DNA of 64,000 bases from GCA-2794515 sp034436155 (GCA_034436155.1 DAOTVP010000008.1:82705-146704); one strand, 5' to 3'; shown: positions 42,328 through 51,964, numbered from the stretch's first letter. Program-made: numbers and translations. The notes: a model not told the origin generated them from the letters alone.

Positions 42328-43701
42328 ATGTCCGTCAGAAAATCCTTATTCTTCCTCAGCTTACTGTTAATCGGTGTGCCAATGCTATTGTTATGGCGCA
42401 CTCAATCCCCACGCGCATCATCTGAAAATCCGTTGGATAATGTGCAGATTTATACCGTTGGCAGGGGTGATGTCGAATTTGTCGTATCGGCAGTCGGTCA
42501 AATTGAAGCCGACCAAGTGGTGAATCTGAGCTTGCTCACGGGTGGACGTGTGGCAGAAATTTTCGTCTCACAAGGCGATTTTGTCGCACAAGATACGCCC
42601 CTCCTCCGACTCGAAAATGAGACACAACGCCTCGCATACGAGCAAGCTATCCTCGAATTGCAAAAAGCCGAGTTACAATATAGCCAATTGCTTGAACCCG
42701 TAGATGAAGATGCGATTGCCCTCGCCCAAGCCAATTTGGATAATGCGCGGGCGCAATATAACAGCATTGCGAATTCTGTCACCAGTGATGATATTCGCGC
42801 CGCCGAATTGACCTATCAGAATTGGCTACAAACCTATAACGCGCTCATCGCTTTGCGTGATAGAGCGCCCGGTGGGTATGGTAGCACGGCTTATAATACA
42901 TACGATGCCCAAGCAGGCGCGGCATCCTTCCAAGCCGAGATTGCCCGTTTGCAATTGGAACAGCTTCGCAATAGCACATCACCACAACTCGGCGCGGCAG
43001 GGGCGCGTATCCGTCAAGCCGAAGCGGAACTGGCGCGGGTACAAGCGGGGGCGCAACCAGCCCAAATTCAACAACAAGAAATTTTATTGCGCCAATTACA
43101 AGAACGGGTAAACCGCGCCGAAACAGCGTTTTATCGCACCATCCTCACAGCGCCGTTTGATGGGGTTATTTCGGCGCAAAATGTCGAAATAGGGGCGGTG
43201 GTCGCCCCTAACGTCAAAATCATGGAATTGACCGATATAAGCCCGTTGTGGGTGACGATTCAGGTCGATGAATTGGATATACGCCTACTCCAAGAGGATA
43301 TGCCTGCGACCATCACATTAGATGCCCTGCCCGATGTTGAAATACCCGCCATTTTAGAGTCTATCGCGCCCATTGGACAAAATATCAATGGGATTGTGAG
43401 CTATGCGGTGCGCTTCGCATTAACAGGTGATGACCCACGCATTCGTGTTGGGATGACCACCGAAGCCAATATCATCATCGAGAGTAGGCAAAATGTCATC
43501 ACCATACCAAATGCGTATATCCGCCGTGACCGCAACAATCGCGCCTTCGTGAATATTGTGGATGGCAACACAATTCGGCGCGATGTCGAAATCACACTCG
43601 GATTGGTCGGGCAAACGGTCAGCGAAGTCACTGATGGATTAGCCATTGGGGATGTTATCGCGGTGGATATTGCCCAAAATCGCTTTTTACAAAATAACTA
43701 G
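42328..43701 (+). CDS. HlyD/MacA-type efflux adaptor, no transporter partner nearby
   Basis: A 457-residue membrane-fusion protein with an N-terminal anchor (about 5-24). The split lipoyl domain is seen as VAEIFVSQGDFVAQDTPLLRLEN and LTAPFDGVISAQNVEIGAVV in outline, with a long Ala/Gln-rich helical hairpin between. The beta-barrel (WVTIQVDELDIRLLQEDMP) and the membrane-proximal domain follow. It resembles the adaptor at 14800 in its domain order and in DALPDAQI/DALPDVEI-type stretches but is clearly diverged. No ABC ATPase or permease gene is adjacent, so it must pair with a transporter encoded elsewhere or act as an orphan. Confidence 0.9.
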   Translation: MSVRKSLFFLSLLLIGVPMLLLWRTQSPRASSENPLDNVQIYTVGRGDVEFVVSAVGQIEADQVVNLSLLTGGRVAEIFVSQGDFVAQDTPLLRLENETQRLAYEQAILELQKAELQYSQLLEPVDEDAIALAQANLDNARAQYNSIANSVTSDDIRAAELTYQNWLQTYNALIALRDRAPGGYGSTAYNTYDAQAGAASFQAEIARLQLEQLRNSTSPQLGAAGARIRQAEAELARVQAGAQPAQIQQQEILLRQLQERVNRAETAFYRTILTAPFDGVISAQNVEIGAVVAPNVKIMELTDISPLWVTIQVDELDIRLLQEDMPATITLDALPDVEIPAILESIAPIGQNINGIVSYAVRFALTGDDPRIRVGMTTEANIIIESRQNVITIPNAYIRRDRNNRAFVNIVDGNTIRRDVEITLGLVGQTVSEVTDGLAIGDVIAVDIAQNRFLQNN

Positions 43702-43733
43702 AACAAATCATAAAGACGCGCACAAACACGTCC

Positions 43734-44558
43734 TCAACTGCGGTTAAATAGGCGCGATAATAACAAGCCGATAAATCCCAATCCCGCCAAGACGATAATT
43801 GGCACAATCGGCGCGACATCCCCTCTTGGCGCAACTGTATTGGCAACGGTTGGTTGTAAAATGGGCGATTCTGCATTGGGAGAAGGCGCAAAGGCGACAA
43901 TATTCGGCGGATAGGTGAAGGTCGGCAAAATAGGGCGCGGACTGGCGGTTGCATTTTGTTGTAACACACCGACTTGTTGACCGGGTGGCAAAATCTCGCG
44001 CACGGCAACTGTTAGGGTGAGTTCACCACCAGGGGTTAGGATGATTGCCTCAAATGTGGCGGTACGATTCACCACATCAGGATCTTGGGGTGTCGGTGTG
44101 ATGAGGGTCAAATCATCAATTTCGGCTGGATCGCCGATAATATCCACCAATTCGCCAAACACATACCCCATCCCATTCGGCGATTGCTCATAGCGAATCC
44201 GATACCACAAATAATAACGCCCCACCACCACATAGCGTTGCCCAAACCGAATTGTACCCAATTGTTCGGCGTTAGGGTCGGCTTCGAGGCGAACATTCAC
44301 TGCACCAGCACTCTCTTTTGCTTCTAATTGGACGGGACCGGGTTCTGTGGGCGTGAATGTTGGGAGGGGCGTATTTTCGAGTGTTGCACCAACCGTTGGC
44401 AATGGGGCGATGGTCGGCAACACTAACGGCGCAGTCGTGGGAGTAGGCGCTTGTGCCTGCCCCGTTTGAACAGTATGTTGGGCAAAATTCATCATCATCG
44501 CCACAATAAATAGGCTCACGATAACAATAGGGGTAAGTTTTTTCATCATCATCACCAT
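43734..44558 (-). CDS. Exported SH3b-like protein with C-terminal membrane anchor
   Basis: A 274-residue envelope protein. A signal peptide (to about residue 35) is followed by a Pro/Thr-rich spacer, then an SH3b-like domain (about 85-145) with VNVRLEADPNAEQLGTIRFG and the WYRIRY strand. A second Pro-rich region and a C-terminal membrane helix (VPIIVLAGLGFIGLLLSRLF) with a short basic tail end the protein. The start overlaps the stop of the LysM/M23 gene by 7 nt, so both are made together and are probably cell-wall associated. Several consecutive Met codons make the exact start uncertain. Confidence 0.8.
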   Translation of the reverse strand: MVMMMKKLTPIVIVSLFIVAMMMNFAQHTVQTGQAQAPTPTTAPLVLPTIAPLPTVGATLENTPLPTFTPTEPGPVQLEAKESAGAVNVRLEADPNAEQLGTIRFGQRYVVVGRYYLWYRIRYEQSPNGMGYVFGELVDIIGDPAEIDDLTLITPTPQDPDVVNRTATFEAIILTPGGELTLTVAVREILPPGQQVGVLQQNATASPRPILPTFTYPPNIVAFAPSPNAESPILQPTVANTVAPRGDVAPIVPIIVLAGLGFIGLLLSRLFNRS

Positions 44559-46189
44559 GAAATCCGATTCACCACCGAAACACGACCTTGTTCTGCGGTT
44601 AATCGTTGACCATTAAAATCTAAATAACCCTGATATTCTTGATTGGGGATGCTCACCACTTCCCACCCACCTAAATTAAAGGTCGGGCGTGCGTCATGTG
44701 TGGCGCATTGTTGACAATCGGCGGGTATCCATTCGCCATTGTATTTTCGGGCGATGTGTAAATGGGTGGCGGTGGAATATCCACCTTCACACGATGCCCT
44801 ACCGATGGGATCGCCCCGCTTGACACGAGTGCCGACAGGGGCGAGTTCTTGAGTAGCGATGTGCAAATAAAATATTACCCACCCCGTGCTATCATCACCA
44901 TCGCCGTCTAAGTCGAGCCATATACCGCCATATTGACTACGCGCAATAATGCCATCCGCAACGGCACGCACCCAGTAATCCGATACAAAACAGAATACCC
45001 CGTCTGTCCGTTCATCTGGCGGGGCAAAATCTAACGCAGACCACGCGCTACTACTCGCCCAACCACCATGCGCCCCACCCGTGAAAAACCAAATTTCACC
45101 AGACGCAAATGGCAATCCTAAATCGGGTTGGGTTAAATTACTCGGCACGATGGGATCTTTATCTAAAAATGGGTCGCCAAAATAGGCGTAATAGGTGGCA
45201 TAAAACCCTTGTGTGGAACTAATCGCGCTACGCCAACTGTTCACATCGCTATTCAAACTAAAAAAATAATGCAAAGCAACGGTGGCGGCATTTAAGCCAG
45301 AGTCGTATAAAAAGCGTTCCCCCGTTTCAAATTCGAGTGTGGTCAGGGCGCGATATTTCCAGCCATAATACCCCGCATTGAGGTGATACGCCGCCCAACT
45401 CAGCTGGCGATATAACCCAAAACGATTCGTTTCGAGCGAAAATATCAACGGAAATGTTTTTTGGATTTGATTCGGATTCGGATTGCTCAGCCAACCCGCC
45501 CGATATTCGAGCAATGCTAACAATAAGCGCGGGTCTACACTATATTCCACTGAAATCTGCTCCACAATTTGGGCAGCAGTGCGCTTTTGTTTGAGGTTAC
45601 TCCCATCAGATTGGCGATAATCCACCTCATCGGTGACTGTTCGCAAAAATCCGGGCTGGTTGGCAATAAATCCCGCCACATCAAAATCGTTACTGGCGCG
45701 TACTAAACGACTATCAGGCAATAATTTGAGCGGTGGGGTGAATTCCGTGGGTAAATCGGGCAATTTGATAATTTGTCCAATACTGAGGATATTCGGATTT
45801 GCTAATTCGTTCACGGCTAATAACGATTCGAGAGTTGTGCCATAGCGTTCTGCGATGCTGATGAGGGTATCCCCTGCTTGCACGATATGTTGCTGTAGCC
45901 CTTGCGCGGGTATCTCGAAGCGCGATGGATTGGGTGTAGCAACGATATTCACATTCATCGGCACAGGTGATAAATCCACAGGGGGCAAATTGACAATCGG
46001 CACAGATGTGGCTGTCGGTTGTATCGGCGGATTTGTGGGGAATGGCGTTACATCAGGCACAAATTGTACCATTGGCGGGGTCGCGGTGATATAAACAATC
46101 TGTGCATCGTCACCACCGAGCGAGCAAGCCGTTAGCCCATAGAATACCCCCATCATACCTATCCAAATCCGTAACAACTGACGCATCAT
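44552..46189 (-). CDS. LysM/M23-peptidase-domain lipoprotein
   Basis: A 545-residue lipoprotein. The lipobox is LTAC near residue 22. After a Pro/Thr-rich spacer comes a LysM domain (about 93-145: HIVQAGDTLISIAERYGTT, LSIGQIIKLP) that binds peptidoglycan. The middle 200 residues are helical, with Tyr/Trp-rich stretches, and not recognised. The C-terminal part is M23-like (about 365-510), with HGGWASSSAWSALDF for the first zinc ligands, FYLHIA and ATHLHIA for the rest. The pattern is close to active M23 endopeptidases. It is the first gene of a pair with the SH3b protein. Confidence 0.88.
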   Translation of the reverse strand: MMRQLLRIWIGMMGVFYGLTACSLGGDDAQIVYITATPPMVQFVPDVTPFPTNPPIQPTATSVPIVNLPPVDLSPVPMNVNIVATPNPSRFEIPAQGLQQHIVQAGDTLISIAERYGTTLESLLAVNELANPNILSIGQIIKLPDLPTEFTPPLKLLPDSRLVRASNDFDVAGFIANQPGFLRTVTDEVDYRQSDGSNLKQKRTAAQIVEQISVEYSVDPRLLLALLEYRAGWLSNPNPNQIQKTFPLIFSLETNRFGLYRQLSWAAYHLNAGYYGWKYRALTTLEFETGERFLYDSGLNAATVALHYFFSLNSDVNSWRSAISSTQGFYATYYAYFGDPFLDKDPIVPSNLTQPDLGLPFASGEIWFFTGGAHGGWASSSAWSALDFAPPDERTDGVFCFVSDYWVRAVADGIIARSQYGGIWLDLDGDGDDSTGWVIFYLHIATQELAPVGTRVKRGDPIGRASCEGGYSTATHLHIARKYNGEWIPADCQQCATHDARPTFNLGGWEVVSIPNQEYQGYLDFNGQRLTAEQGRVSVVNRISW

Positions 46190-46284
46190 GCGCTCCTCAT
46201 GACCATTTTCGCAATCTAAAACGTTACAAGATGATGCTATCAGATGTCAAGCCTGCTATCAGACGTTCACCCAACGACATGAAA

Positions 46285-46305
46285 AGAGGGGCGATATGCC
46301 CCTCT
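46285..46305 (-). terminator. Terminator of the iron permease gene
   Basis: On the minus strand an 8-bp stem (AGAGGGGC/GCCCCTCT) with a 5-nt loop is followed by TTTTC and starts 2 nt after the stop codon. Confidence 0.75.
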
Positions 46306-46307
46306 GC

Positions 46308-47600
46308 TTAGGCTTGTACAGCATGACGTTGGCGGATTTGTTTGCGTTTGCGTGCTTGGAGATATTGCGCCAAGAAATAACTTCCCAAAACAAACACAAC
46401 TACACCCAACTGTGCCACAATACCTTCCCATGTTGGATAGACACCAAACCATTGCCCCAACCAATAAGGGAAATTAACACCTTCAATGGGGTGAATAGGC
46501 ATCCATCCCACCACCTGAAAAACACGCACTGTATTCCCCACCAGCACGGTCAAAACCCCTACAATTAAGACACCTGTGATGATGAGCATCCGCATATAGG
46601 GCAAGCGCGTTTGTAATCTAAACGTGATAAATCCAACAATGCCAACGGCAATCATGCCCCAAAACACGCCTTGTATGACAATGAATATACCCGCATCCAA
46701 AACAAGTGCCTGTAAAAATAATACCGTCTCAAATCCTTCTCGATATACACTGGTGAAACCTAAGATGATAAGCCCAACATATTTTCCGGATTCACCGCGT
46801 AAAATTTGTCCTTTTTGTTGATGCAAGCCCGCCATATGATCTACCCAATAGGTTTTATGAAAGAACCAATTGGTGATGAGCAACAAAACCCCTAATGCAA
46901 TCAGCGAGACAATTGCCTCTAACCGTTCCCCTAAATCACGGAATAACCACAGTAATGAATCAGCAATAACCCATGTAAACAAGGTCAATACTAGGGCGCT
47001 CAACGCGCCAATAAATAATGGGCGACGATATTGTTTATTCACGCGGGTCATACCAGCCGACAAAGCGGCAATAATCACAACTGCTTCTAATCCCTCACGG
47101 AATACGATAACGGCACTATTGAAAATGATGGTCAACGGTTGGCTAGATGCCCCTAAAATAACTTGCGCCTCACTTAAAACGGCATCTAACCGCACACGAG
47201 CTTGTTGAAATGCCTCATGTGATTGGCGTGTGGCGATGATACGCGCTAATCCATCCCCATTGGCATCGCCATACCAAAATAGAGATTCCACTCTGAAGGC
47301 GGTATCGGGCGAAAATGCCAATAATTTTTGTTCTGGACCAAAATCAAATAAGGCATAGGCTTGAAGGCGGGTTTGTTCTGCATCATGATAACGACCATCT
47401 TTAACGGCTTGTTCCGCATCATCCAGTAAGGTGTTAATCACAGTGAACATGGCAGATGTACTCCCTGTGAGATTAAGGGGTAATGTCGCGGTGATAATCT
47501 GTTTGACATCTTCGACTAACACACGAACTTCGCCACTATCGCCCAAATTTTGAATCAGTCTATCTAGTTCAGTCAAATATGTACATAAATAAATTGGCAT
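46308..47600 (-). CDS. FTR1-family high-affinity iron permease
   Basis: A 430-residue protein with an N-terminal soluble, helical domain of about 155 residues followed by seven predicted membrane helices. The iron-binding REGxE motifs are REGLE (168-172) and REGFE (about 293-297), one in each half of the membrane domain, as expected for the FTR1/EfeU family. Fungal and bacterial members usually have a signal peptide in front of an N-terminal domain like this. None is seen here, and no better upstream start exists because a stop codon lies 15 codons before the chosen ATG. No EfeO or EfeB gene is adjacent. Confidence 0.88.
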   Translation of the reverse strand: MPIYLCTYLTELDRLIQNLGDSGEVRVLVEDVKQIITATLPLNLTGSTSAMFTVINTLLDDAEQAVKDGRYHDAEQTRLQAYALFDFGPEQKLLAFSPDTAFRVESLFWYGDANGDGLARIIATRQSHEAFQQARVRLDAVLSEAQVILGASSQPLTIIFNSAVIVFREGLEAVVIIAALSAGMTRVNKQYRRPLFIGALSALVLTLFTWVIADSLLWLFRDLGERLEAIVSLIALGVLLLITNWFFHKTYWVDHMAGLHQQKGQILRGESGKYVGLIILGFTSVYREGFETVLFLQALVLDAGIFIVIQGVFWGMIAVGIVGFITFRLQTRLPYMRMLIITGVLIVGVLTVLVGNTVRVFQVVGWMPIHPIEGVNFPYWLGQWFGVYPTWEGIVAQLGVVVFVLGSYFLAQYLQARKRKQIRQRHAVQA

Positions 47601-47774
47601 ATCTACGAGGCGTGTTAAATTAAAAGCTGACTATTGGTAACAAAAGCGACTCTTTGAATAAACATTAGACTTTGCAATACACAACTTCTAATTTGAGCAT
47701 ATTCACAACAAAAATTAGGACATCCTAAATTTTGCCTATAAAATAATTGTTAAGTATCATTTTTTGAACAATAA

Positions 47775-47804
47775 TTGACGAACACCTAAAGTGTGGTTTA
47801 TAAT
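47775..47804 (+). promoter_or_regulatory. Sigma-70-type promoter of the SCP2 gene
   Basis: TTGACG (47775-47780) and a perfect TATAAT (47799-47804) are separated by 18 bp, 36 nt before the start codon. The remainder of this 239-nt divergent gap is AT-rich, with nothing else I can identify. Confidence 0.75.
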
Positions 47805-47839
47805 CGAACACAAATTTAATTATTCACTAGGAGATAAAA

Positions 47840-48163
47840 ATGCCAACTGTTTCTGAAATTCATGCAATGATGGTCAAGGGTTTTGTTCCAGAAAAAGCCG
47901 AAGGTGTGAACGCCGTGATCCAATTCGACCTGAGTGGCGATAACGCGGGTCAATTTTATTTGGTGATTGAAAACAACACTGTCACCGCGTCTGAAGGTCT
48001 GCACGAAAACCCCAAAATGACGCTCAAAGCCACCACCGAAGATTATTACAATGTCGCAACGGGTAAAACCAACGCCATGCAAGCCTTCATAACGGGCAAA
48101 ATCAAAATCACAGGCGATATGAGCCTCGCCATGAAGATGCAATCGATGTTCAAAACCAGCTAA
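47840..48163 (+). CDS. SCP2 sterol-transfer-domain protein
   Basis: A 107-residue single-domain protein of the SCP2 fold, which has a hydrophobic tunnel for lipids. Typical features are AVIQFDLSGDNAGQFYLVIENN, a LTLKATTEDYYNVATGK-like strand-helix turn, and the GKIKITGDMSLAMKMQSMF C-terminal helix. An AGGAGA site precedes the ATG, and a strong promoter lies upstream. The ligand is unknown. Confidence 0.93.
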   Translation: MPTVSEIHAMMVKGFVPEKAEGVNAVIQFDLSGDNAGQFYLVIENNTVTASEGLHENPKMTLKATTEDYYNVATGKTNAMQAFITGKIKITGDMSLAMKMQSMFKTS

Positions 48164-48184
48164 ACATCTATTTTTGATGCGATC

Positions 48185-48217
48185 AAAAAGGGCGCACCAT
48201 GTTGGCACGCCCTTTTT
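48185..48217. terminator. Bidirectional intrinsic terminator
   Basis: A 10-bp stem (AAAAAGGGCG/CGCCCTTTTT) with a 13-nt loop separates the SCP2 gene from the convergent HEAT-repeat gene. Confidence 0.85.
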
Positions 48218-48220
48218 GGT

Positions 48221-49294
48221 TTATAGCTCCAAACCGCCGAGTGAGGCGCTATCCATCGCCTCTTCGATAGCTTCGATGAGATCATCATCTTGTCTATCTT
48301 CGGCTTCATCTGCCAAGCGACCTAATACCCGTGTGGCTAAATCACCACCAATTTCGCCCAAAGACCACACCGCCATGAGCATAATCTCGCGGTCGCGTTC
48401 ATCACGGGCGATTTTGCCCAAGCGTTGAATTGCCTGTTTGAGTTCGAGTTCACCCGCCGCCCGTACGGCTTCATAACGAATTTTAGGGTCTTCGTTATCC
48501 AGTTCTTTGACAATCGTGCTATTCCAACGGGTATCATACGAGCGCCCCATCGCAAAAACCGCGCTGGCTTGCATTTCTGGCAGATGACTTTGATATGCCT
48601 CGGAGATCATCTTGGGCAGGCGGTCATCGGTACAATTGGCGAATGCCTCTAATGCCCGCCGACGAATTTCGACTGGCTCTTGATGATTGTTCCACGTCTC
48701 GAATGCCAATGTGCGGGCGTGTTTAATCTGGGATTGGTCTACCTCTTCATATTCACCCCGCAAAATAAACCGCCCCAAAATGCCGAATGCCACCACGCGC
48801 ACCTCAATCGATTTTTCAGTGCGGATGAGTTTCATCAGGGTTTGCAAGGTATCGATCGATTCATCATCCCATAAGAGTTCCACCGCAGAGGCGCGGACTT
48901 GCGGGTCTGGGTCTGCGATTGTCACCATCGCCCATGAGCGATAATCGAGCATATAATCGTGTTCTATCGAATCCACCAATTGCTCAATCACCGCTTGGCG
49001 GGTATGCGTAGGCAACGCTTCCCAATGGGGATACAATTTTCGCGCATCGGCTAGGGTTAAATCAGATAATCCATTCACCAAAATGGTGTGATGCGATAAA
49101 CCAAAATCATCACCCAATTTCAAAACGGCTTCAAGTTCCTCGATGGACGGCTTAATCGCCGTGCGTGTGTTGATATAATCTTCATCTTTATCCAATTCTT
49201 CGAGTGGCAATTCGAGATGATAATCATCCTCTAAATCGAGTTCATCCCACTCATCGGCTTCATCGAAAAAATCATCATCGTAATCGTTCATCAT
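48221..49294 (-). CDS. HEAT-repeat protein with acidic N-terminus
   Basis: A 357-residue soluble protein. The first 40 residues are extremely acidic (DDDFFDEADEWDELDLEDD). From about residue 90 onward it is made of HEAT/PBS-lyase-type helical repeats: ADPDPQVRASAVELLWD, KSIEVRVVAFGILGRF, EPVEIRRRALEAFAN, PEMQASAVFAMGR, EDPKIRYEAVRAAGEL and RDREIMLMAVWSLGEIGG. Such repeats serve as protein-binding scaffolds. No enzyme motif is visible. It lies 20 nt after the RseP-like gene on the same strand and is probably cotranscribed with it. A second ATG one codon later fits the ribosome site better. Confidence 0.88.
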   Translation of the reverse strand: MMNDYDDDFFDEADEWDELDLEDDYHLELPLEELDKDEDYINTRTAIKPSIEELEAVLKLGDDFGLSHHTILVNGLSDLTLADARKLYPHWEALPTHTRQAVIEQLVDSIEHDYMLDYRSWAMVTIADPDPQVRASAVELLWDDESIDTLQTLMKLIRTEKSIEVRVVAFGILGRFILRGEYEEVDQSQIKHARTLAFETWNNHQEPVEIRRRALEAFANCTDDRLPKMISEAYQSHLPEMQASAVFAMGRSYDTRWNSTIVKELDNEDPKIRYEAVRAAGELELKQAIQRLGKIARDERDREIMLMAVWSLGEIGGDLATRVLGRLADEAEDRQDDDLIEAIEEAMDSASLGGLEL

Positions 49295-49314
49295 GCCTCT
49301 TGTTTTCCTATCTG

Positions 49315-50862
49315 CTAACGAAGCAATTCGCTGGCGGGGTTAATCACATCATTAATGATGAGCAATACCCCTAACGACAACAATAAAATAAACCCAATCA
49401 TGTGAACATACCCCTCGCGTTCTGGGGCGATCGGCTTACCCCGTACCAATTCGATGAGGGCGAATACAATCCGCCCGCCATCCAGAGCGGGTATCGGCAA
49501 CAAATTGGTAAAACCCAACGCAATGCTAATAAGGGCGATGAATTGCAAAAAGTCGCCAATCCGATTTTGCAAAATCGCATCTTGCAACACCACACCACCC
49601 ATCTGACCAACACCTAACGCGCTAATCACACGTCCCTCTTCGGCAGAGAGTTGACCTCTGAACAAACGCACGGGAAATTCTGCAATTCGGGCGAAAATAT
49701 CCAACGTCTGGCGAATACCATATTCGATGGACGGGATAATCGGCGATGGCACATAATCGAATTCAGTGGATTGAATATACGCCAATGCCCCATCGGGTGA
49801 TGAATACTCCGATAAAATGCCAATGCCCATCGCGCCTTGTCCGGGTGCGGGATTGGCGCGAATCGCCACCGAGACGGTTAAAATTTCATCCCCGCGCAAA
49901 ATTTGCAAGGTCGCTGTTTTGCCCAAATTGGCATCGGTTAGCAGTTTAAGTTCGCCCACAGGCGAAACCGCATCCAAAAGCGATTCATCATTGAACGCCA
50001 TGATTAAATCTTCGGGCAACAATCCCGCAATATCAGCCGGGCTACCCTCTTCTACGGATGCGACATACACATAACTATTGGTCGCTTGCCATTGTGCTAT
50101 CAACTCTGGCGTGACAGCGATAGAAAGCGTTAAGTCTTCAAATGTGTCATCTTCATAGAAACGACGAACTTGAAGGGTGATGGTTTCATCTTGGCTATTG
50201 GTGATAATCGCCTCAAATTGGGCATTATTTTCGATAAAATCGCCATTGATACGGGTTATCCAATCGCCTTGCATGACCCCCGCTTCTGCCCATGCCGATG
50301 TATCATCTAATGTGACTACGCCAAGCCGAGACCCCATTTCGGTGGGCAAGCCAATCAACCCAATCACCACAAATATGAGCAACGCAAAGATAAAATTAGC
50401 GAGTGCGCCCGCCACCATGAAAAAAATACGTGGGAGTGGTTTGACTTCGTAGATTGAGGTCGGATTCAACACGCCCCGTTGCGCCAATTCTTCGCGTTCA
50501 GACAAGTATTCTTTGGGCGGATTAGCCGATGTTTTCTTCTCCATCTGTTCAACGTGCGAATGAACCAATTCTTCGCGTTGGCGTTCTGTGGCTTCTTCGC
50601 CCAATGGGCGGATTAAATCTTCACCCAACGGACGTACAAATCCGCCTAATGGGATGATGTTGAGGGTGAATTCAGTCTCGCCCCAACGAAATAATTTCGC
50701 CACGCGAGGCGGAAAACCAATGCCAAATTCTAATACGGTGATGCCAACGGCTTTGGCGGCTAATAAATGCCCCAGCTCATGCACTATCACCGCGGGGATA
50801 AGCACAATGATGAACGCAATCAGCGTCAATAAAAAATCGTTTCCGATAAGCGACTCAAACAT
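49315..50862 (-). CDS. rseP: RseP-like site-2 (M50) membrane metalloprotease
   Basis: This intramembrane zinc protease cleaves membrane anti-sigma factors or signal-peptide remnants. The HELGH motif is at residues 28-32 in the first membrane helix and the third ligand is in NLLPIPALDGGRI near the C-terminus. Two PDZ-type regions lie at about 170-330 (GVMQGDWITRINGD, GLLPEDLIMAFND). A charged cytoplasmic stretch between helix 1 and the PDZ part is longer than usual. I chose the ATG at 50862, 8 nt after a GAGG site, over one 12 codons upstream. The gene upstream is a mevalonate-pathway decarboxylase, where dxr often sits in other bacteria. Confidence 0.94.
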   Translation of the reverse strand: MFESLIGNDFLLTLIAFIIVLIPAVIVHELGHLLAAKAVGITVLEFGIGFPPRVAKLFRWGETEFTLNIIPLGGFVRPLGEDLIRPLGEEATERQREELVHSHVEQMEKKTSANPPKEYLSEREELAQRGVLNPTSIYEVKPLPRIFFMVAGALANFIFALLIFVVIGLIGLPTEMGSRLGVVTLDDTSAWAEAGVMQGDWITRINGDFIENNAQFEAIITNSQDETITLQVRRFYEDDTFEDLTLSIAVTPELIAQWQATNSYVYVASVEEGSPADIAGLLPEDLIMAFNDESLLDAVSPVGELKLLTDANLGKTATLQILRGDEILTVSVAIRANPAPGQGAMGIGILSEYSSPDGALAYIQSTEFDYVPSPIIPSIEYGIRQTLDIFARIAEFPVRLFRGQLSAEEGRVISALGVGQMGGVVLQDAILQNRIGDFLQFIALISIALGFTNLLPIPALDGGRIVFALIELVRGKPIAPEREGYVHMIGFILLLSLGVLLIINDVINPASELLR

Positions 50863-50911
50863 AACATCTGCCTCAATTTCTACATGCCCAATAGGCATCT
50901 CATCTGACTAT

Positions 50912-50935
50912 AAAGGCGCAACAGATTGCGCCCTT
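50912..50935 (-). terminator. Hairpin between the decarboxylase gene and rseP
   Basis: A stem of about 7 bp (GGCGCAA/TTGCGCC) with a CAGA loop is followed on the minus strand by a short TTTA. It lies between two same-strand genes, so it may terminate or attenuate the transcript. Confidence 0.5.
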
Positions 50936-50992
50936 ACACTTACACGTAAGCTACTTTTTTATTATAGGCGACTTTTTACACATCGCGCATAA

Positions 50993-51964
50993 CTATTCGG
51001 TGAGATATGCACCACCACCCACGCCTGCCATACGCACATCTTTCACACCATCTATCGCCTGCAACGATTGGGCGACCCGATCGGCATAAGCGCGAGTACA
51101 AATACAATGCACATTCGGACCTGCATCTAATGTATAACAGACTTGTACACCCTCAGAACGCCAATGGCGCACCGCATCCATCACGGTTAAGGTGGCTGGC
51201 AACCAATAAAATAACGGCGGGCGACTGGTCATCATGACGGCGTGCATGAGGTTGCTATCATGTTCGACCACATCGGCGAAGGTGGCAAAATCGCGGTCTA
51301 AAATGGCTTGTTGGCAAATTTTCAGGCGTTCACCTGCCCCATTCACCCGCGCATTTTGCAAGTCGCTGGTGCTGGCGGAGGTATGCCCCACCCGTGAGCC
51401 AACCGCTTTATGTTCGCCACTGATAATCGCAATTACATCCACCAAATCCCAATAATCGGGGTCTGCAAACGATTCGGCATACGATGACTCGTGGCTATCG
51501 CCCTGATGCCATATCACGAATCCACTAGGGATCGACCGTGATGCCGAACCAGACCCCAAACGGGCGATGGTGGTCAATTCGCGTTCAGATAAATCTGCGC
51601 CCGCCGCACGAACCGCCGCCACCGTGAGCGCCGCAAATGATGATGCAGACGAAGCAATACCTGCGCCCATCGGAAAATTATTGACCGATTCGACCGATGC
51701 AAACATTTGGATATTCAGCCGTTGGCGGATAAATGAGAGGTGTTCAGACACACGATTTAGGGCTTGCCCTGTGGTTTTTTCGGTATTGAGGACTAATTCA
51801 TCAGACGTGAGTGATTCGTCCCATCTTACACGGGTTTCGGTATAAATCCCATCTAAATTCATGCTGATGGATGAATTCATCGGCACTTTGAGCGATTCAT
51901 CACGATTGCCCCAATATTTGATAAAGGCAATATTCGAGCAAGCGCAGGCAGTGGCTTGTTTCAC
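50993..51964 (-). CDS. mvaD: Mevalonate-pathway decarboxylase (diphospho- or phosphomevalonate)
   Basis: A 323-residue GHMP-superfamily decarboxylase. It shows the family signature NIAFIKYWGNRD (11-22) and the PMNSSIS substrate loop, the ATP loop PMGAGIASSASSFAAL (98-113) and the catalytic Asp in YTLDAGPN. The signature differs from the classical NIAxIKYWGKRD by Asn20 in place of Lys. Classical enzymes use mevalonate 5-diphosphate. Because an isopentenyl phosphate kinase gene lies nearby and no phosphomevalonate kinase is visible, this one may act on mevalonate 5-phosphate, as shown for Roseiflexus castenholzii. Substrate assignment is inference. Confidence 0.9.
   Translation of the reverse strand: MKQATACACSNIAFIKYWGNRDESLKVPMNSSISMNLDGIYTETRVRWDESLTSDELVLNTEKTTGQALNRVSEHLSFIRQRLNIQMFASVESVNNFPMGAGIASSASSFAALTVAAVRAAGADLSERELTTIARLGSGSASRSIPSGFVIWHQGDSHESSYAESFADPDYWDLVDVIAIISGEHKAVGSRVGHTSASTSDLQNARVNGAGERLKICQQAILDRDFATFADVVEHDSNLMHAVMMTSRPPLFYWLPATLTVMDAVRHWRSEGVQVCYTLDAGPNVHCICTRAYADRVAQSLQAIDGVKDVRMAGVGGGAYLTE

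Noticed and set aside
47601..47839. Possible missing gene in a 239-nt gap
   Set aside because: AT-rich with stops in all useful frames. It holds the SCP2 promoter and otherwise nothing identifiable.
47816..48208. 130-residue reading frame on the minus strand
   Set aside because: It is antisense to the SCP2 gene, which has a clear family match, promoter and ribosome site.
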